Origin: Maritimibacter sp.
Lineage (GTDB): Bacteria; Pseudomonadota; Alphaproteobacteria; Rhodobacterales; Rhodobacteraceae
Length of the DNA: 64,000 nucleotides
NCBI GenBank assembly: GCA_011389895.1
Contig: JAABTN010000002.1
Location: forward strand, 62,001 to 126,000
Direction of reading: 5' to 3'
The notes below the pieces were generated by a model. That model was not told where the DNA came from, ran no database searches, and saw only the letters and a program-made list of their open reading frames with translations. Positions 53,186 through 62,335 of this stretch are shown here, one piece after another (position 1 is the stretch's first letter; each line of letters opens with the position of its first letter). The translations under genes and the position numbers were made by a program.

Positions 53186-56100
53186 ATGATACGGCAGGAT
53201 GTGTCCCTTGGGGACCGGTTCGATCTTTCCAAAACCCCCGTCCTATTGAACGGCACACAGGCGCTCGTGCGCCTGATGCTGATGCAATCGGCGCGCGACC
53301 GGGCGGCAGGCCACACCACGGCGGGCTATGTCACCGGGTATCGCGGATCGCCCTTGGGTGGCGTCGACAGCTGGATGATGCGCGCGGCGCGCGAGCTGTC
53401 GGCGGCGGACGTGCGGTTCGATCCGGGGCTCAATGAAGACCTCGCAGCGACCGCGCTCTGGGGCGCACAGCAGGCCGAATTGCGCGGTGAGGGCAAATTC
53501 GACGGGGTCTTTGGCCTTTGGTATGGCAAGGGGCCGGGGGTGGACCGCACCGGCGACGTGATGCGGCATGCGAACATGGCCGGCTCATCGGCGCTTGGCG
53601 GTGTGCTCATGGCCATGGGCGATGACCATACCGGCGAAAGCTCGACCGTGTTGCACCAATCCGACTGGGCGATGGTGGATGCCTATCTGCCGGTCCTGTC
53701 GCCCGCCGGGGTGCAGGAAATCCTCGATCTGGGCATATACGGTTACGGCCTGTCGCGATTTGCCGGGGTCTGGGCGGGTCTGAAGCTGATGAAAGACACG
53801 GTCGAGGCGACGGCGGTGGTCGATGGCCGGGCTGATCGCATGCAGCTTGTCACACCAGAGTTCGAGATGCCCGATGGCGGGCTCAATATCCGGCTGGTCG
53901 ATGACCGGATCGTGCAGGAAGCACGCATGATCGACTACAAACGCTTTGCCGCCGAGGCCTATGCCCGTGCCAACCGGATCGACCGGCGGGTCTGGGGCAA
54001 ACGGGGCGCGCGGATCGGTTTCGTCGCGGCGGGCAAAAACTGGCTCGACCTTGTGCATGCGCTGACGCTTCTTGGGATCGACGAGACCGAGGCCGAGCGG
54101 CTGGGTATCACGACATACAAGGTCGCGCAGACCTGGCCGCTCGACATGGAAAGCTTCCATGAATTCGCCGAAGGTCTCGACCTTGTCGTGGTGGTGGAAG
54201 AAAAGCGCAAGCTGATCGAGGTGCAGATCAAGGAGGCCATATTCGATGATCGGCGCGGGCGCCGCGTCTATGGCTGGCACAAAGGCGACCGCTGGGAGCA
54301 GGGGCGCCAGATCGAGTTGTTTCCGACCCGCTATGCGCTCGACCCGATGTATATCGCCGAAAAGATCGGGGGCGTTCTGATCGAAGAGGGGCGCGATACC
54401 GACAGCATCCGGGCGGGCATGGCCAACGTGGCCGAGGCCAAGAAGGCCGACAATGCCGAAGCCATCGCGGCCCGGTTGCCTTATTTCTGCTCGGGCTGCC
54501 CGCATAACACCTCGACACGCCTACCCGAAGGAAGCCGGGCCTATGCCGGGATCGGGTGCCACTACATGGTGCAATGGATGGATCGCGACACGCTCGGGTT
54601 TACGCACATGGGGGGTGAGGGCGCGAACTGGATCGGGGAGGCCCCGTTTTCAACCCGTGAGCACGTGTTTCAGAACCTCGGGGACGGCACCTATAACCAC
54701 TCGGGCATTCAGGCGGTGCGCGCGGCGATCGCGGCGGGCACCAATATCACCTTCAAGATCCTCTACAACGATGCCGTTGCCATGACCGGCGGACAGGCCA
54801 ACGAGGGCGGTCTCGATGCCTTGCGGATCGCGAAAGAGATGGTTGCGGCCGGGGTGGAAAAGCTCGTCGTCGTCCACGACCCCAAGGAGGGCTTGGACAC
54901 CAGCGCCTTTGGGCGCGAGGTCGAGATCCGCGAACGCGACGACATGGACAAGGTCCAGCGGGATTTGCGCGAGATAAAGGGCGTGACGGTTCTTCTTTAC
55001 GTGCAGACCTGCGCGGCCGAGAAACGGCGGCGGCGCAAACGGGGCACGTTTCCCGACCCGGATCGTCGGGTGATGATCAATACCGACATCTGCGAAGGCT
55101 GCGGTGATTGCGGGGTGCAGTCGAACTGCGTCTCGATCGTGCCGGTTGAAACCGAACTGGGGCGAAAGCGCGCCATCGACCAATCGAGCTGCAACAAGGA
55201 TTTCTCCTGCCTGAAAGGGTTCTGTCCGAGCTTCGTCACGGTCGAGGGCGGCACGCCGAAAAAACACGTCGCGGCGGCGTTCGATCTGCCCGAGGTGCCG
55301 TTGCCGACCCTGCCGGCCATCGACGGCACATGGAACACGGTGATCACCGGGGTGGGGGGCACCGGGGTCGTCACCATCGGCGCGATCATGGCGCAGGCCG
55401 CGCATATCGACGGGAAAGGCGCGGGGATGATGGAGATGGCCGGTTTGGCCCAGAAGGGCGGCGCGGTTCTTGTGCATCTGCGGCTGGCTGAGCGGCCCGA
55501 AGACATCTCGGCGATCCGCGTGGCCACGGGCGAATGCGACGCCTTGATTGGGGGCGAGTTGGTGGTGTCGGCCAGCCCACAGACACTGGGTCTTACGCGG
55601 GTCGGGCGAACCGGTGGCGTGGTCGACAGCCACGAGATCGTCACCGGCGATTTCACCCGGGACACGGAATTCACCATTCCCGGCGACCGGTTGGAGTTAT
55701 CGCTGCAAGCGCGGCTCAAGGACAAGCTGATCCTGTTCGATGCGACCGAGCTTGCCGGGGCGCTTCTGGGCGACAGCATCTTCTCGAACATGATGGTGCT
55801 CGGGGCTGCGTGGCAGGCGGGGCTGGTGCCGATCAGCCGGGAGGCCATGATGCAGGCCATTGATCTGAACGGGCAGGCCCCCGATAAAAACAAGCGCGCC
55901 TTCGAGACCGGGCGCTGGGTCGCGCATGATCCGAAGGCCGCGCATGACATGGCGGCAGTGGAGACCGAGGATGAGGGGCCGATGACGCTGGAGGATCGCA
56001 TCGGCTACCGTGACGCCCATTTGACACGCTACCAGAACGCCGCCCTGTCGCGCCGTTACCGCGCGCTGGTTGACCGCGCGCCGAATGAAGCGATGCGCGA

Positions 56101-56611
56101 AGCAATCGCGCTCGGGTATCACAAGCTCTTGTCATACAAGGATGAATACGAGGTCGCGCGCCTGTTGCGCGACACCCGGCAGAAGGCCGAGGCGGCGTTT
56201 GACGGGGATCTTAAGCTCTCCGTCCATCTCGCCCCGCCTTTTCTTGGGAAGGACGGGCCGGGGGGACGCCCCGCAAAGCGCCGTTTTGGCGAGGTCTGGG
56301 TCAAGCTTCTCGGCATCCTGCCCCGGCTCAAAGGGTTGCGCGGCACCGCGCTCGACCCCTTCGGCTACACGGCAGAACGGCGTCTTGAGCGCGCCCTGAT
56401 CACGCAATACGAGGCCGACATGGAGGTTGTGCTGGAGAATTGGGAGGCGGGCGATCCCGAGGCGGCGGTCGCGCTGGCGCAGTTGCCCATGAGCATCCGG
56501 GGGTTCGGCCCGGTCAAGGAAGATAACGAGGCAAAGGCCGCGAAACGGCGCGAAGAGCTTTTGCAGGCGTTCCACCAAGGTCCAGACGTGGCGGTGCAGG
56601 CGGCGCAGTAG
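53186..56611 (+). CDS. Indolepyruvate ferredoxin oxidoreductase family protein (fused)
   Basis: A 1141-residue fusion of the two TPP/iron-sulfur chains (IorA- and IorB-like), oxidising aryl or branched 2-oxoacids to acyl-CoA with ferredoxin as acceptor. The N-terminal PP domain has 'TGYRGSPLGGVD'; the TPP region has 'NDAVAMTGGQANEGGLDALR'. A single ferredoxin-like cluster motif is 'CEGCGDCGVQSNC' (with Cys spacing 2-2-6), and the gamma-like domain begins 'ITGVGGTGVVTIGAIMAQAA'. The ATG at 53186 is six bases after GGAGG; the GTG at 53183 is too close. Confidence 0.92.
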   Translation: MIRQDVSLGDRFDLSKTPVLLNGTQALVRLMLMQSARDRAAGHTTAGYVTGYRGSPLGGVDSWMMRAARELSAADVRFDPGLNEDLAATALWGAQQAELRGEGKFDGVFGLWYGKGPGVDRTGDVMRHANMAGSSALGGVLMAMGDDHTGESSTVLHQSDWAMVDAYLPVLSPAGVQEILDLGIYGYGLSRFAGVWAGLKLMKDTVEATAVVDGRADRMQLVTPEFEMPDGGLNIRLVDDRIVQEARMIDYKRFAAEAYARANRIDRRVWGKRGARIGFVAAGKNWLDLVHALTLLGIDETEAERLGITTYKVAQTWPLDMESFHEFAEGLDLVVVVEEKRKLIEVQIKEAIFDDRRGRRVYGWHKGDRWEQGRQIELFPTRYALDPMYIAEKIGGVLIEEGRDTDSIRAGMANVAEAKKADNAEAIAARLPYFCSGCPHNTSTRLPEGSRAYAGIGCHYMVQWMDRDTLGFTHMGGEGANWIGEAPFSTREHVFQNLGDGTYNHSGIQAVRAAIAAGTNITFKILYNDAVAMTGGQANEGGLDALRIAKEMVAAGVEKLVVVHDPKEGLDTSAFGREVEIRERDDMDKVQRDLREIKGVTVLLYVQTCAAEKRRRRKRGTFPDPDRRVMINTDICEGCGDCGVQSNCVSIVPVETELGRKRAIDQSSCNKDFSCLKGFCPSFVTVEGGTPKKHVAAAFDLPEVPLPTLPAIDGTWNTVITGVGGTGVVTIGAIMAQAAHIDGKGAGMMEMAGLAQKGGAVLVHLRLAERPEDISAIRVATGECDALIGGELVVSASPQTLGLTRVGRTGGVVDSHEIVTGDFTRDTEFTIPGDRLELSLQARLKDKLILFDATELAGALLGDSIFSNMMVLGAAWQAGLVPISREAMMQAIDLNGQAPDKNKRAFETGRWVAHDPKAAHDMAAVETEDEGPMTLEDRIGYRDAHLTRYQNAALSRRYRALVDRAPNEAMREAIALGYHKLLSYKDEYEVARLLRDTRQKAEAAFDGDLKLSVHLAPPFLGKDGPGGRPAKRRFGEVWVKLLGILPRLKGLRGTALDPFGYTAERRLERALITQYEADMEVVLENWEAGDPEAAVALAQLPMSIRGFGPVKEDNEAKAAKRREELLQAFHQGPDVAVQAAQ

Positions 56612-56626
56612 TGTCACGATACCGTC

Positions 56627-57541
56627 ATGAAAAACTGGCATTTGCACCGGATCAACCGGTCGGGGCGAATGCAGGGCGCAACACGCGACATATCTTATGC
56701 GCACACGCTTGATGGGCGCTCGACTCGCGCCTTGGTGCGGATGCTGGAAAACGTCACCGGGCGTCACCGCCTGATCCTTCGCGCGCGCGGGTATGAAGAC
56801 CAGCTGGCCGTTGGCGAGGATTTCTGGAGTGTGATGACCGACCGGTTCGGGATCGAACCGCGGATCGGCGGGGCCGGGATCGACGGATTGCGCGGCCCCG
56901 GGCCCTGCGTCGTGGTGGCAAACCATCCCTACGGCATTCTCGACGGGCTCTTGATGGGCCACATCCTGCGGCAGGCGCGCGGCGATGGGTTCCGAATTCT
57001 GGCGCACGAGGTGTTCTCGCGCGCCCCGGAACTGGAAAAGATCATCCTGCCGATCGATTTCTCGGGCACCGCCGAGGCCGCGCGGCGCAATATCGAAACC
57101 CGTCGTAGCGCGCAGGCCTTCTTGCAGGCGGGCGGGGCAATCGGCGTCTTTCCCGGCGGCACCGTGTCGACCGCGCCCACGCCTTTTGGCCGACCGATGG
57201 ATCCGGCATGGCGGCTTTTTACAGCAAAAATGGTGTCACGCTCCGGGGCCTCGGTCGTGCCGGTTTTTTTCGGGGGGCAGAATTCGCGCCTGTTCCAACT
57301 TGCCAGCCACATCTCGACCCCATTGCGCATGGGGCTGTTGATCAGGGAGTTCGGCGCGCGGGTCGATGGCCCGGTGCCCGCGATCATTGGCCCGATGATC
57401 GCACATGCGCAGCTTGCGCAATTCCGCGCTGCGCCGAAATCCATGATGGATTTCCTGCGCGAACGGACCTATGCCTTGTCGCCGGAACCGGTAGATTGGC
57501 GCGCCACCGGCTTTGATTTCGAGACAGGGCGCGGGGCATAG
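56627..57541 (+). CDS. Lysophospholipid acyltransferase family protein
   Basis: A PlsC-type acyltransferase of 304 residues. The H-x4-D catalytic box is '[20 protein letters not shown]' and the substrate motif is '[16 protein letters not shown]'. There is no clear transmembrane anchor, so peripheral membrane association is likely. It follows the indolepyruvate oxidoreductase by 15 bases. Which acyl acceptor it uses (lysophosphatidate or an ornithine-lipid precursor) cannot be told. Confidence 0.88.
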   Translation: MKNWHLHRINRSGRMQGATRDISYAHTLDGRSTRALVRMLENVTGRHRLILRARGYEDQLAVGEDFWSVMTDRFGIEPRIGGAGIDGLRGPGPCVVVANHPYGILDGLLMGHILRQARGDGFRILAHEVFSRAPELEKIILPIDFSGTAEAARRNIETRRSAQAFLQAGGAIGVFPGGTVSTAPTPFGRPMDPAWRLFTAKMVSRSGASVVPVFFGGQNSRLFQLASHISTPLRMGLLIREFGARVDGPVPAIIGPMIAHAQLAQFRAAPKSMMDFLRERTYALSPEPVDWRATGFDFETGRGA

Positions 57542-57560
57542 ACGGCGTAAGGGCAAAAGC

Positions 57561-58373
57561 ATGGCGGTAGGGATTTTTGACTCCGGGCTTGGCGGGCTCA
57601 CGGTGCTGGACGCGGTGAGGAAACGTCTGCCCGAGGTGCCCTTTGTCTATTACGGCGACAACGCGCATGCGCCCTACGGCGTGCGCGACGCGGATGATGT
57701 CTATGACCTGACGACAAAGGCGGTTTCGCGGTTGTGGGACGAGGGCTGTGATCTTGTCATCCTGGCCTGTAACACCGCCTCGGCTGCTGCCCTGCGCCGG
57801 ATGCAGGAAAGTTGGCTTCCTGCCGACAAGCGGGTGCTGGGCGTCTTCGTGCCGCTGATCGAGGCGCTGACGGAACGCAAGTGGGGTGACAATTCCCCGC
57901 CGCGCGAAGTGGCGGTGAAGCATGTGGCCCTGTTCGCGACACCGGCCACCGTGGCGAGCCGGGCGTTTCAACGCGAACTGGCGTTTCGCGCGATTGGCGT
58001 CGATGTCGAAGCACAGGCTTGCGGCGGGGTCGTGGATGCGATCGAAGAGGGCGACATGATCCTGGCCGATGCGCTTGTGCGCAGCCATGTCGATGCGCTG
58101 AAGCGCAAGATGCCCAAACCCGAGGCCGCGATCCTGGGATGCACGCATTACCCCATCGTGGCGGAGGCGTTTCAGGAGGCATTGGGCCCCGATGTCACGG
58201 TCTACAGCCAAGCCGCGCTGGTGGCCGCGAGCCTTGCCGATTACCTAGAACGCCACCCCAACATGATGGGCACGGGCGAAACGTCGAAATTCCTGACCAC
58301 CGGCAACCCGGAGAAGGTGTCGGACGGCGCGACGCGATTCCTGCGACGAAAGATCGCCTTTGATCCCGCATGA
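57561..58373 (+). CDS. murI: Glutamate racemase
   Basis: Makes D-glutamate for peptidoglycan. From the ATG at 57561 it has 270 residues, starting '[19 protein letters not shown]'. The two catalytic cysteines lie in '[14 protein letters not shown]' and '[16 protein letters not shown]'. Both are intact. It lies 19 bases after the acyltransferase gene and leads on to argC. Confidence 0.95.
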   Translation: MAVGIFDSGLGGLTVLDAVRKRLPEVPFVYYGDNAHAPYGVRDADDVYDLTTKAVSRLWDEGCDLVILACNTASAAALRRMQESWLPADKRVLGVFVPLIEALTERKWGDNSPPREVAVKHVALFATPATVASRAFQRELAFRAIGVDVEAQACGGVVDAIEEGDMILADALVRSHVDALKRKMPKPEAAILGCTHYPIVAEAFQEALGPDVTVYSQAALVAASLADYLERHPNMMGTGETSKFLTTGNPEKVSDGATRFLRRKIAFDPA

Positions 58374-58429
58374 ATTGCGCGACCGGGTGAAACACCCTAC
58401 ATATCCTGACTGAACAAGGCGCGAGAGAC

Positions 58430-59458
58430 ATGACTCACAAGATCGCCATCCTCGGCGCGTCGGGCTACACCGGCGCAGAATTGACGCGGCTCATCGCCAC
58501 GCATCCCAGCTTCGAGATCGTCGCATTGTCGGCGGACCGAAAAGCGGGGCTGGAGATGGCCGAAGTCTATCCGCATCTGCGCGCCTATGATCTTCCCGTG
58601 CTGGTGAAGATGGAGGACATCGACTTTTCCAAGGTCGATCTGGTCTTTGCCGCCCTGCCGCATGGGTTGAGCCAAGCGTTGGTGCGCGATCTGCCGACCA
58701 CGGTGAAGGTTGTCGATCTGGGCGCAGATTTCAGGCTCAGGGATCCGGCGGATTATGAAAAATGGTACGGGGCCGAACATGTGGCCCCCGCGCTTCAGGC
58801 AGACGCGGTCTACGGGCTGACCGAGTTCTACCGTGACGAGATCCGGGAAGCGCGTCTGGTGGCCGGGACGGGCTGCAACGCGGCGACCGTGCAATATGCC
58901 TTGCGTCCGTTGATCAAGGATCGGCTGATCGACCTTGACCGGATCATCTGCGACCTCAAGAACGGGGTGTCCGGGGCCGGGCGGTCGCTCAAGGAAAACA
59001 TGCTTTTTGCCGAGCGCTCGATGGATGTGACGGGCTATGCGCAGGGCGGCAAACACCGTCACCTTGGCGAGTTTGATCAGGAATTCAGCGCCTTGGCGGG
59101 GCGCAAGGTCGAGATCATCTTTACCCCGCATCTGGTTCCGATCAATCGCGGGATCATCGCCGATTGCTATGTCGAAGGCGACCCGAAGGCGATCCACAAC
59201 AGCCTTGTCGCGCGCTACGAGACCGAGCCTTTCATCACGGTCCTGCCGTACGGGCAGGCGCCGGGAATGGGGCATGTGACCGGGTCGAACCAATGCCACA
59301 TCGGCGTCGTCGGGGACCGGGTGCCGGGCCGGGCGTTGGTGGTGTCGACCCTCGACAACCTTGCCAAGGGGTCGAGCGGGCAGGCGATACAGAACGCGAA
59401 TTTGATGCTTGGTGAGGATGAGACGGCGGGTCTGAGGCTTGCCCCGATTTTCCCGTGA
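58430..59458 (+). CDS. argC: N-acetyl-gamma-glutamyl-phosphate reductase
   Basis: The third enzyme of arginine synthesis, 342 residues. The N-terminal cofactor motif is '[19 protein letters not shown]'. The catalytic Cys is in '[18 protein letters not shown]'. '[16 protein letters not shown]' is the second signature. It is in line with murI upstream and ccmE downstream on the same strand. Confidence 0.96.
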   Translation: MTHKIAILGASGYTGAELTRLIATHPSFEIVALSADRKAGLEMAEVYPHLRAYDLPVLVKMEDIDFSKVDLVFAALPHGLSQALVRDLPTTVKVVDLGADFRLRDPADYEKWYGAEHVAPALQADAVYGLTEFYRDEIREARLVAGTGCNAATVQYALRPLIKDRLIDLDRIICDLKNGVSGAGRSLKENMLFAERSMDVTGYAQGGKHRHLGEFDQEFSALAGRKVEIIFTPHLVPINRGIIADCYVEGDPKAIHNSLVARYETEPFITVLPYGQAPGMGHVTGSNQCHIGVVGDRVPGRALVVSTLDNLAKGSSGQAIQNANLMLGEDETAGLRLAPIFP

Positions 59459-59519
59459 GCGATACTGTCGATAGCTTTGCCGCGGTGTCACGCGGTGAAC
59501 CCGAAAAGAGGAATGTGAC

Positions 59520-59972
59520 ATGGCAGGTATGAAAAGCCTGAAGAAACGTAGGCGGATCCAGATCGTTCTGGTCAGTTTCGTGGCCCTTGCCCTTGCAACC
59601 GGGCTGATCGGCTATGCCTTCCGAGACGGGATCAACTATTTCCGGTCGCCAAGCGAAATTCTCGCAGCGCCGCCGGAACCGAGCGAGGTGTTTCGCATCG
59701 GCGGGCTGGTCGAAGAGGGCACCTTGGTGCGCGGTGAAAGCGAAACGGTGCGCTTTTCGGTCACCGATGGCGGGGCCTCGATCCCGGTCACCTTCACCGG
59801 CGTTTTGCCGGACCTGTTCGGTGAAAATCAGGGCATGGTCGGCACCGGGTCTTACACGGACGGGGTCTTCCTCGCCTCCGACATCTTGGCCAAGCATGAC
59901 GAAGAATACATGCCCAGCGAGGTGGTCGACAGCCTAAAGGAACAGGGGGTCTACAAGGACCCGAACTCCTGA
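59520..59972 (+). CDS. ccmE: Cytochrome c maturation protein CcmE
   Basis: The periplasmic heme chaperone of system I. It has 150 residues: a basic N-terminus and anchor ('MKSLKKRRRIQIVLVSFVAL' from the second Met), an OB-fold, and the heme-binding H-x-x-x-Y in 'ILAKHDEEYMPSEV'. ccmF should follow, but here it starts 3.4 kb farther on. Confidence 0.94.
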   Translation: MAGMKSLKKRRRIQIVLVSFVALALATGLIGYAFRDGINYFRSPSEILAAPPEPSEVFRIGGLVEEGTLVRGESETVRFSVTDGGASIPVTFTGVLPDLFGENQGMVGTGSYTDGVFLASDILAKHDEEYMPSEVVDSLKEQGVYKDPNS

Positions 59973-59983
59973 TTACAGGGGCT

Positions 59984-59991
59984 TTAACCAT
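59984..59991 (+). promoter_or_regulatory. CtrA-type half-site upstream of the lysis cassette
   Basis: TTAACCAT, a recognised CtrA half-motif, lies 48-55 bases upstream of the endolysin start and directly precedes and overlaps by position a -35-like TTGACC (59992-59997). CtrA is required for GTA lysis-gene activity in Rhodobacter capsulatus. An eight-base match can occur by chance. Confidence 0.4.
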
Positions 59992-60038
59992 TTGACCTGA
60001 CCCTGATCCTCGCAGTCACAAACGCGAGGCACAGGCAG

Positions 60039-60650
60039 ATGATTTCGGTTCGAGAGATCGCCGAGGCGATCGTCGCCCGCGAGGGCGGGTATGTGAACGA
60101 CCCCGATGATCCGGGCGGGGCGACGAAATATGGCGTGACCATCGGAACCATGCGACGGCTCGGGATGGACCTGACCGGCGATGGCCAGATCACGACCGAG
60201 GACGTCAAGAGCCTGACGCGCGCCGATGCGACCGATATTTTCGTGCGCCATTACTTCGAGGAACCGGGGATCGCGCACTTGCCCGAGGCGCTTCAGGCTT
60301 CGGTTTTCGACATGTATGTGAATGCCGGGTCGAACGCGGTGCGCATCCTTCAGCGTCTGTTGATTAAGATGGGTTTTCCCGTCGCGGTCGACGGGGCCAT
60401 TGGGCCGCAAACGGCGGCGGCGGCGCAGGCGGCTGCGCAGAAGGCCCCGGATCACATCGCGGATGCCTATGGCATCGAGCGGCGCAATTACTACTACCGC
60501 CTTGCCGACCGGACCCCATCGAGCCGCAAATACGCGCGCCGCCGCGATGGTGGGAAGGGTGGCTGGATCAAGCGCGCCGAGGAATTCATCTCGCCCAAGT
60601 ACCATTTCACCGAGGCCGAGCATCGCGCGCGGGTGTCGGCATGGGGTTGA
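60039..60650 (+). CDS. GTA/phage-type endolysin (GH108 muramidase)
   Basis: A 203-residue peptidoglycan hydrolase. The N-terminal glycosidase domain has the GH108 catalytic context 'AIVAREGGYVNDPDDPGGAT' with Glu near residue 15 and 'KYGVTIGTMR'. A C-terminal peptidoglycan-binding segment has 'VDGAIGPQTAAAAQAAAQ'. It lacks a signal peptide, so it needs the holin encoded directly downstream (10-base overlap). In R. capsulatus such a pair, encoded outside the capsid cluster, lyses cells to release gene transfer agent particles. Confidence 0.88.
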   Translation: MISVREIAEAIVAREGGYVNDPDDPGGATKYGVTIGTMRRLGMDLTGDGQITTEDVKSLTRADATDIFVRHYFEEPGIAHLPEALQASVFDMYVNAGSNAVRILQRLLIKMGFPVAVDGAIGPQTAAAAQAAAQKAPDHIADAYGIERRNYYYRLADRTPSSRKYARRRDGGKGGWIKRAEEFISPKYHFTEAEHRARVSAWG

Positions 60651-61177
60651 TCGACGGGGCGATGGGGCTGGTGTTCGGTGGTGGGCGCAACGTGGTGCGC
60701 GACACCGTGGGCGTCTTTCGCGAAAACGCCGAAGCACAGGCCCAACGCGAGGCGGCGCTGCAATCGGCGGCCCTTGGGCAATTCGCGTCTGAGTTCGCTC
60801 TGCCCAAGAAGAGCGGCTGGGACAGGTTCATCGACGGGCTGAACCGCATCCCGCGCCCCGCGCTCGCGCTTGGCACGCTGGGGCTTTTCATCTCGGCGAT
60901 GCTGGACCCGGTCTGGTTCGCGGCGCGCATGAACGGGATCGCGCTTGTGCCCGAGCCGCTTTGGTGGCTGCTCGGAGCCATCGTGAGCTTTTATTTCGGG
61001 GCGCGCCACCAGGTGAAAAGCCAGGAGTTTCAGCGCTCTATCGCGACCACGGTCGCCGCGACCCCGAATGTGATGCGCAATCTCGATGTGCTTGAGAGGC
61101 TTGGTGACAGGGCGGATCACCCCGCAGATGACGCGCCCAATCCCGCCATTGCCGACTGGACCCGCGATGCCCGCTGA
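60641..61177 (+). CDS. GTA-type holin (3TM)
   Basis: A 178-residue protein with an amphipathic N-terminus ('MGLIDGAMGLVFGGGRNVVR'), an Ala/Gln-rich linker and hydrophobic helices ('ALALGTLGLFISAMLDPVWF', 'LWWLLGAIVSFYFGARHQ'). This matches the three-helix GTA holin family, which forms the pore that lets the endolysin reach the peptidoglycan. It overlaps the endolysin gene upstream and a small membrane-protein gene downstream. Confidence 0.85.
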   Translation: MGLIDGAMGLVFGGGRNVVRDTVGVFRENAEAQAQREAALQSAALGQFASEFALPKKSGWDRFIDGLNRIPRPALALGTLGLFISAMLDPVWFAARMNGIALVPEPLWWLLGAIVSFYFGARHQVKSQEFQRSIATTVAATPNVMRNLDVLERLGDRADHPADDAPNPAIADWTRDAR

Positions 61178-61358
61178 CATGGTGTTCAGGGTTCTGTCGG
61201 ACCACGGCCCATGGGTTCTTCTGGTCTTCTACCTGCTGTGGCGGGATTTGCAGAAGGATCAGGCGACGCGCGCCGTGCTCGACAAAAACTCGGCCATCCT
61301 CATCGAGATCACCACCATTATCCGGGAGCGGCTTCCGGCCCGGGGGCGCGACCTGTGA
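61167..61358 (+). CDS. Small BhlA/UviB-like holin-type membrane protein (63 aa)
   Basis: From ATG 61167 (or 61179) 63 residues: a short start, one transmembrane helix ('GPWVLLVFYLLWRDL') and a charged amphipathic tail ('ATRAVLDKNSAILIEITTII', ending in Arg-rich 'RERLPARGRDL'). This layout resembles BhlA/UviB-type holin-like peptides or an i-spanin fragment. It overlaps the holin stop by eleven bases. No similarity search was run. Confidence 0.7.
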   Translation: MPADMVFRVLSDHGPWVLLVFYLLWRDLQKDQATRAVLDKNSAILIEITTIIRERLPARGRDL

Positions 61359-61534
61359 CCCGGCGTCTTCAAAGATGGGCGCATTGGGGCTGGGCGCTGC
61401 TTGCAGGGGTGAAACTGTCGCGCGCTCTGGAACGGCACCAGCAGGCGGCGGATACACTGGACCGTGCCGTGCGAGAGGTTTTGGGACATGAAACAGGCGA
61501 TATCGCTCACGGTTCTGACCGTCATCGCGCTTGA
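61355..61534 (+). CDS. Small membrane-associated protein in the lysis cassette (59 aa)
   Basis: A GTG start overlaps the stop of the preceding gene by four bases. The 59 residues show a short aromatic hydrophobic stretch ('RWAHWGWALLAGVKL') and an amphipathic helix ('RALERHQQAADTLDRAVREV'). The last 16 residues overlap the next gene and look less protein-like. The coupling and composition suggest a real gene; function unknown. Confidence 0.5.
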   Translation: MTRRLQRWAHWGWALLAGVKLSRALERHQQAADTLDRAVREVLGHETGDIAHGSDRHRA

Positions 61535-61919
61535 GCTGGCCTTTGTCGGGTTGGGATATGACACGGTGGCCGACATCACCTATGGCACGATCGCGGTGAT
61601 GGCGCTTTTGATCGCGGGCACGTTTTTGTGGCTGTGGTTCGAACGCACGACGCCGCTTGCCATCGGAATGGCGATCTCGTGGCTTGGGATCGCATGGGTC
61701 GCGGGCTGGTGGTGGGCCTATAGCCTTATGGGCGCACCGGGTTGGGCCGTGGCCCATCCGGGTCTTTTCGTGATCCTCGCCTTCCCCATCGTGGGGGCGA
61801 TCCTGCATTTCGCCGTGATCCAAAGAAGCTTCGGGTTTCACGGGCTGCATTTCCTGTGGCCCGCCATCGGCGCGCTTGCGGTGTCGATTGCGGTCTACCT
61901 CGGGTCGCACGCGGGCTGA
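61488..61919 (+). CDS. Hypothetical four-helix membrane protein of the lysis cassette
   Basis: The ATG at 61488 has GAGAGG nine bases upstream and gives 143 residues with four or five hydrophobic helices and many aromatic residues ('TFLWLWFERTTPLAIG', 'SWLGIAWVAGWWWAYSL', 'FVILAFPIVGAILHFAVI'). No known motif. It overlaps the 59-aa gene by 47 bases and is the last plus-strand gene before ccmF. It could be a lysis accessory or an unrelated membrane protein. Confidence 0.75.
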   Translation: MKQAISLTVLTVIALELAFVGLGYDTVADITYGTIAVMALLIAGTFLWLWFERTTPLAIGMAISWLGIAWVAGWWWAYSLMGAPGWAVAHPGLFVILAFPIVGAILHFAVIQRSFGFHGLHFLWPAIGALAVSIAVYLGSHAG

Positions 61920-61958
61920 CCCCGGCTCCGGTTACGGTGGCCGGGAGGGGGAGACACG

Positions 61959-61974
61959 GCGGGGGCAGAGCCCC
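61959..61974. repeat. Third copy of the GGGGGCAGAGCCCC hairpin core
   Basis: GCGGGGGCAGAGCCCC matches the units at 19401 and 19431. It lies between the plus-strand four-helix protein gene and the minus-strand 49-aa gene, where both end. Confidence 0.6.
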
Positions 61975-61984
61975 GATGTGTCTG

Positions 61985-62134
61985 TTATGGTGTCAGCGCC
62001 TGCGCCAAGACGAATGTCGGCGATTGGATGGGCGCATTGCTACTTGTGCCCAGCCCCTGTGCTTGAACCTGACTCGCCAGCGCGCCAAGCGCGGCAACGC
62101 CCACAAGAACCAGATTGCGAGATCTGCGTTTCAT
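61985..62134 (-). CDS. Small exported peptide (49 aa)
   Basis: The ATG at 62134 has a strong GAGGAG ribosome site. The 49 residues are a clear signal peptide ('MKRRSRNLVLVGVAALGALA', cleavage after 'VQA' near residue 25) and a 24-residue mature part 'QGLGTSSNAPIQSPTF...' ending 'LTP'. A plausible promoter lies upstream. Not recognised. Such a short mature peptide could be structural, a signal or a relic. Confidence 0.65.
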   Translation of the reverse strand: MKRRSRNLVLVGVAALGALASQVQAQGLGTSSNAPIQSPTFVLAQALTP

Positions 62135-62182
62135 CCTGCTCTCCTCAGTATCCAGGGTTTTTGCCCCCGTTTTTGTATCTTT

Positions 62183-62211
62183 AGGATAGCTATGAGCGGC
62201 TTATTTTGCAA
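62183..62211 (-). promoter_or_regulatory. Sigma-70-like promoter of the 49-aa exported peptide
   Basis: On the minus strand TTGCAA (62211-62206) and TATCCT (62188-62183) are separated by 17 bases, each with four of six consensus matches, in an unusually AT-rich stretch. Confidence 0.45.
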
Positions 62212-62335
62212 TCATTTCGTGATTAGCCACAGGATATTGGGCGTCTTTCGAGATTTGGTATGTTGGGACGTTTTGCATGGACACTGTCCGGGGCCACCGC
62301 GTAAACCCCCGACAGCACCGCGTGCCTCGTGCGGC

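Noticed and set aside
60039-61919. Complete or remnant prophage
   Set aside because: Only lysis genes are present. No integrase, attachment repeats, tRNA target, capsid or tail genes are seen nearby.
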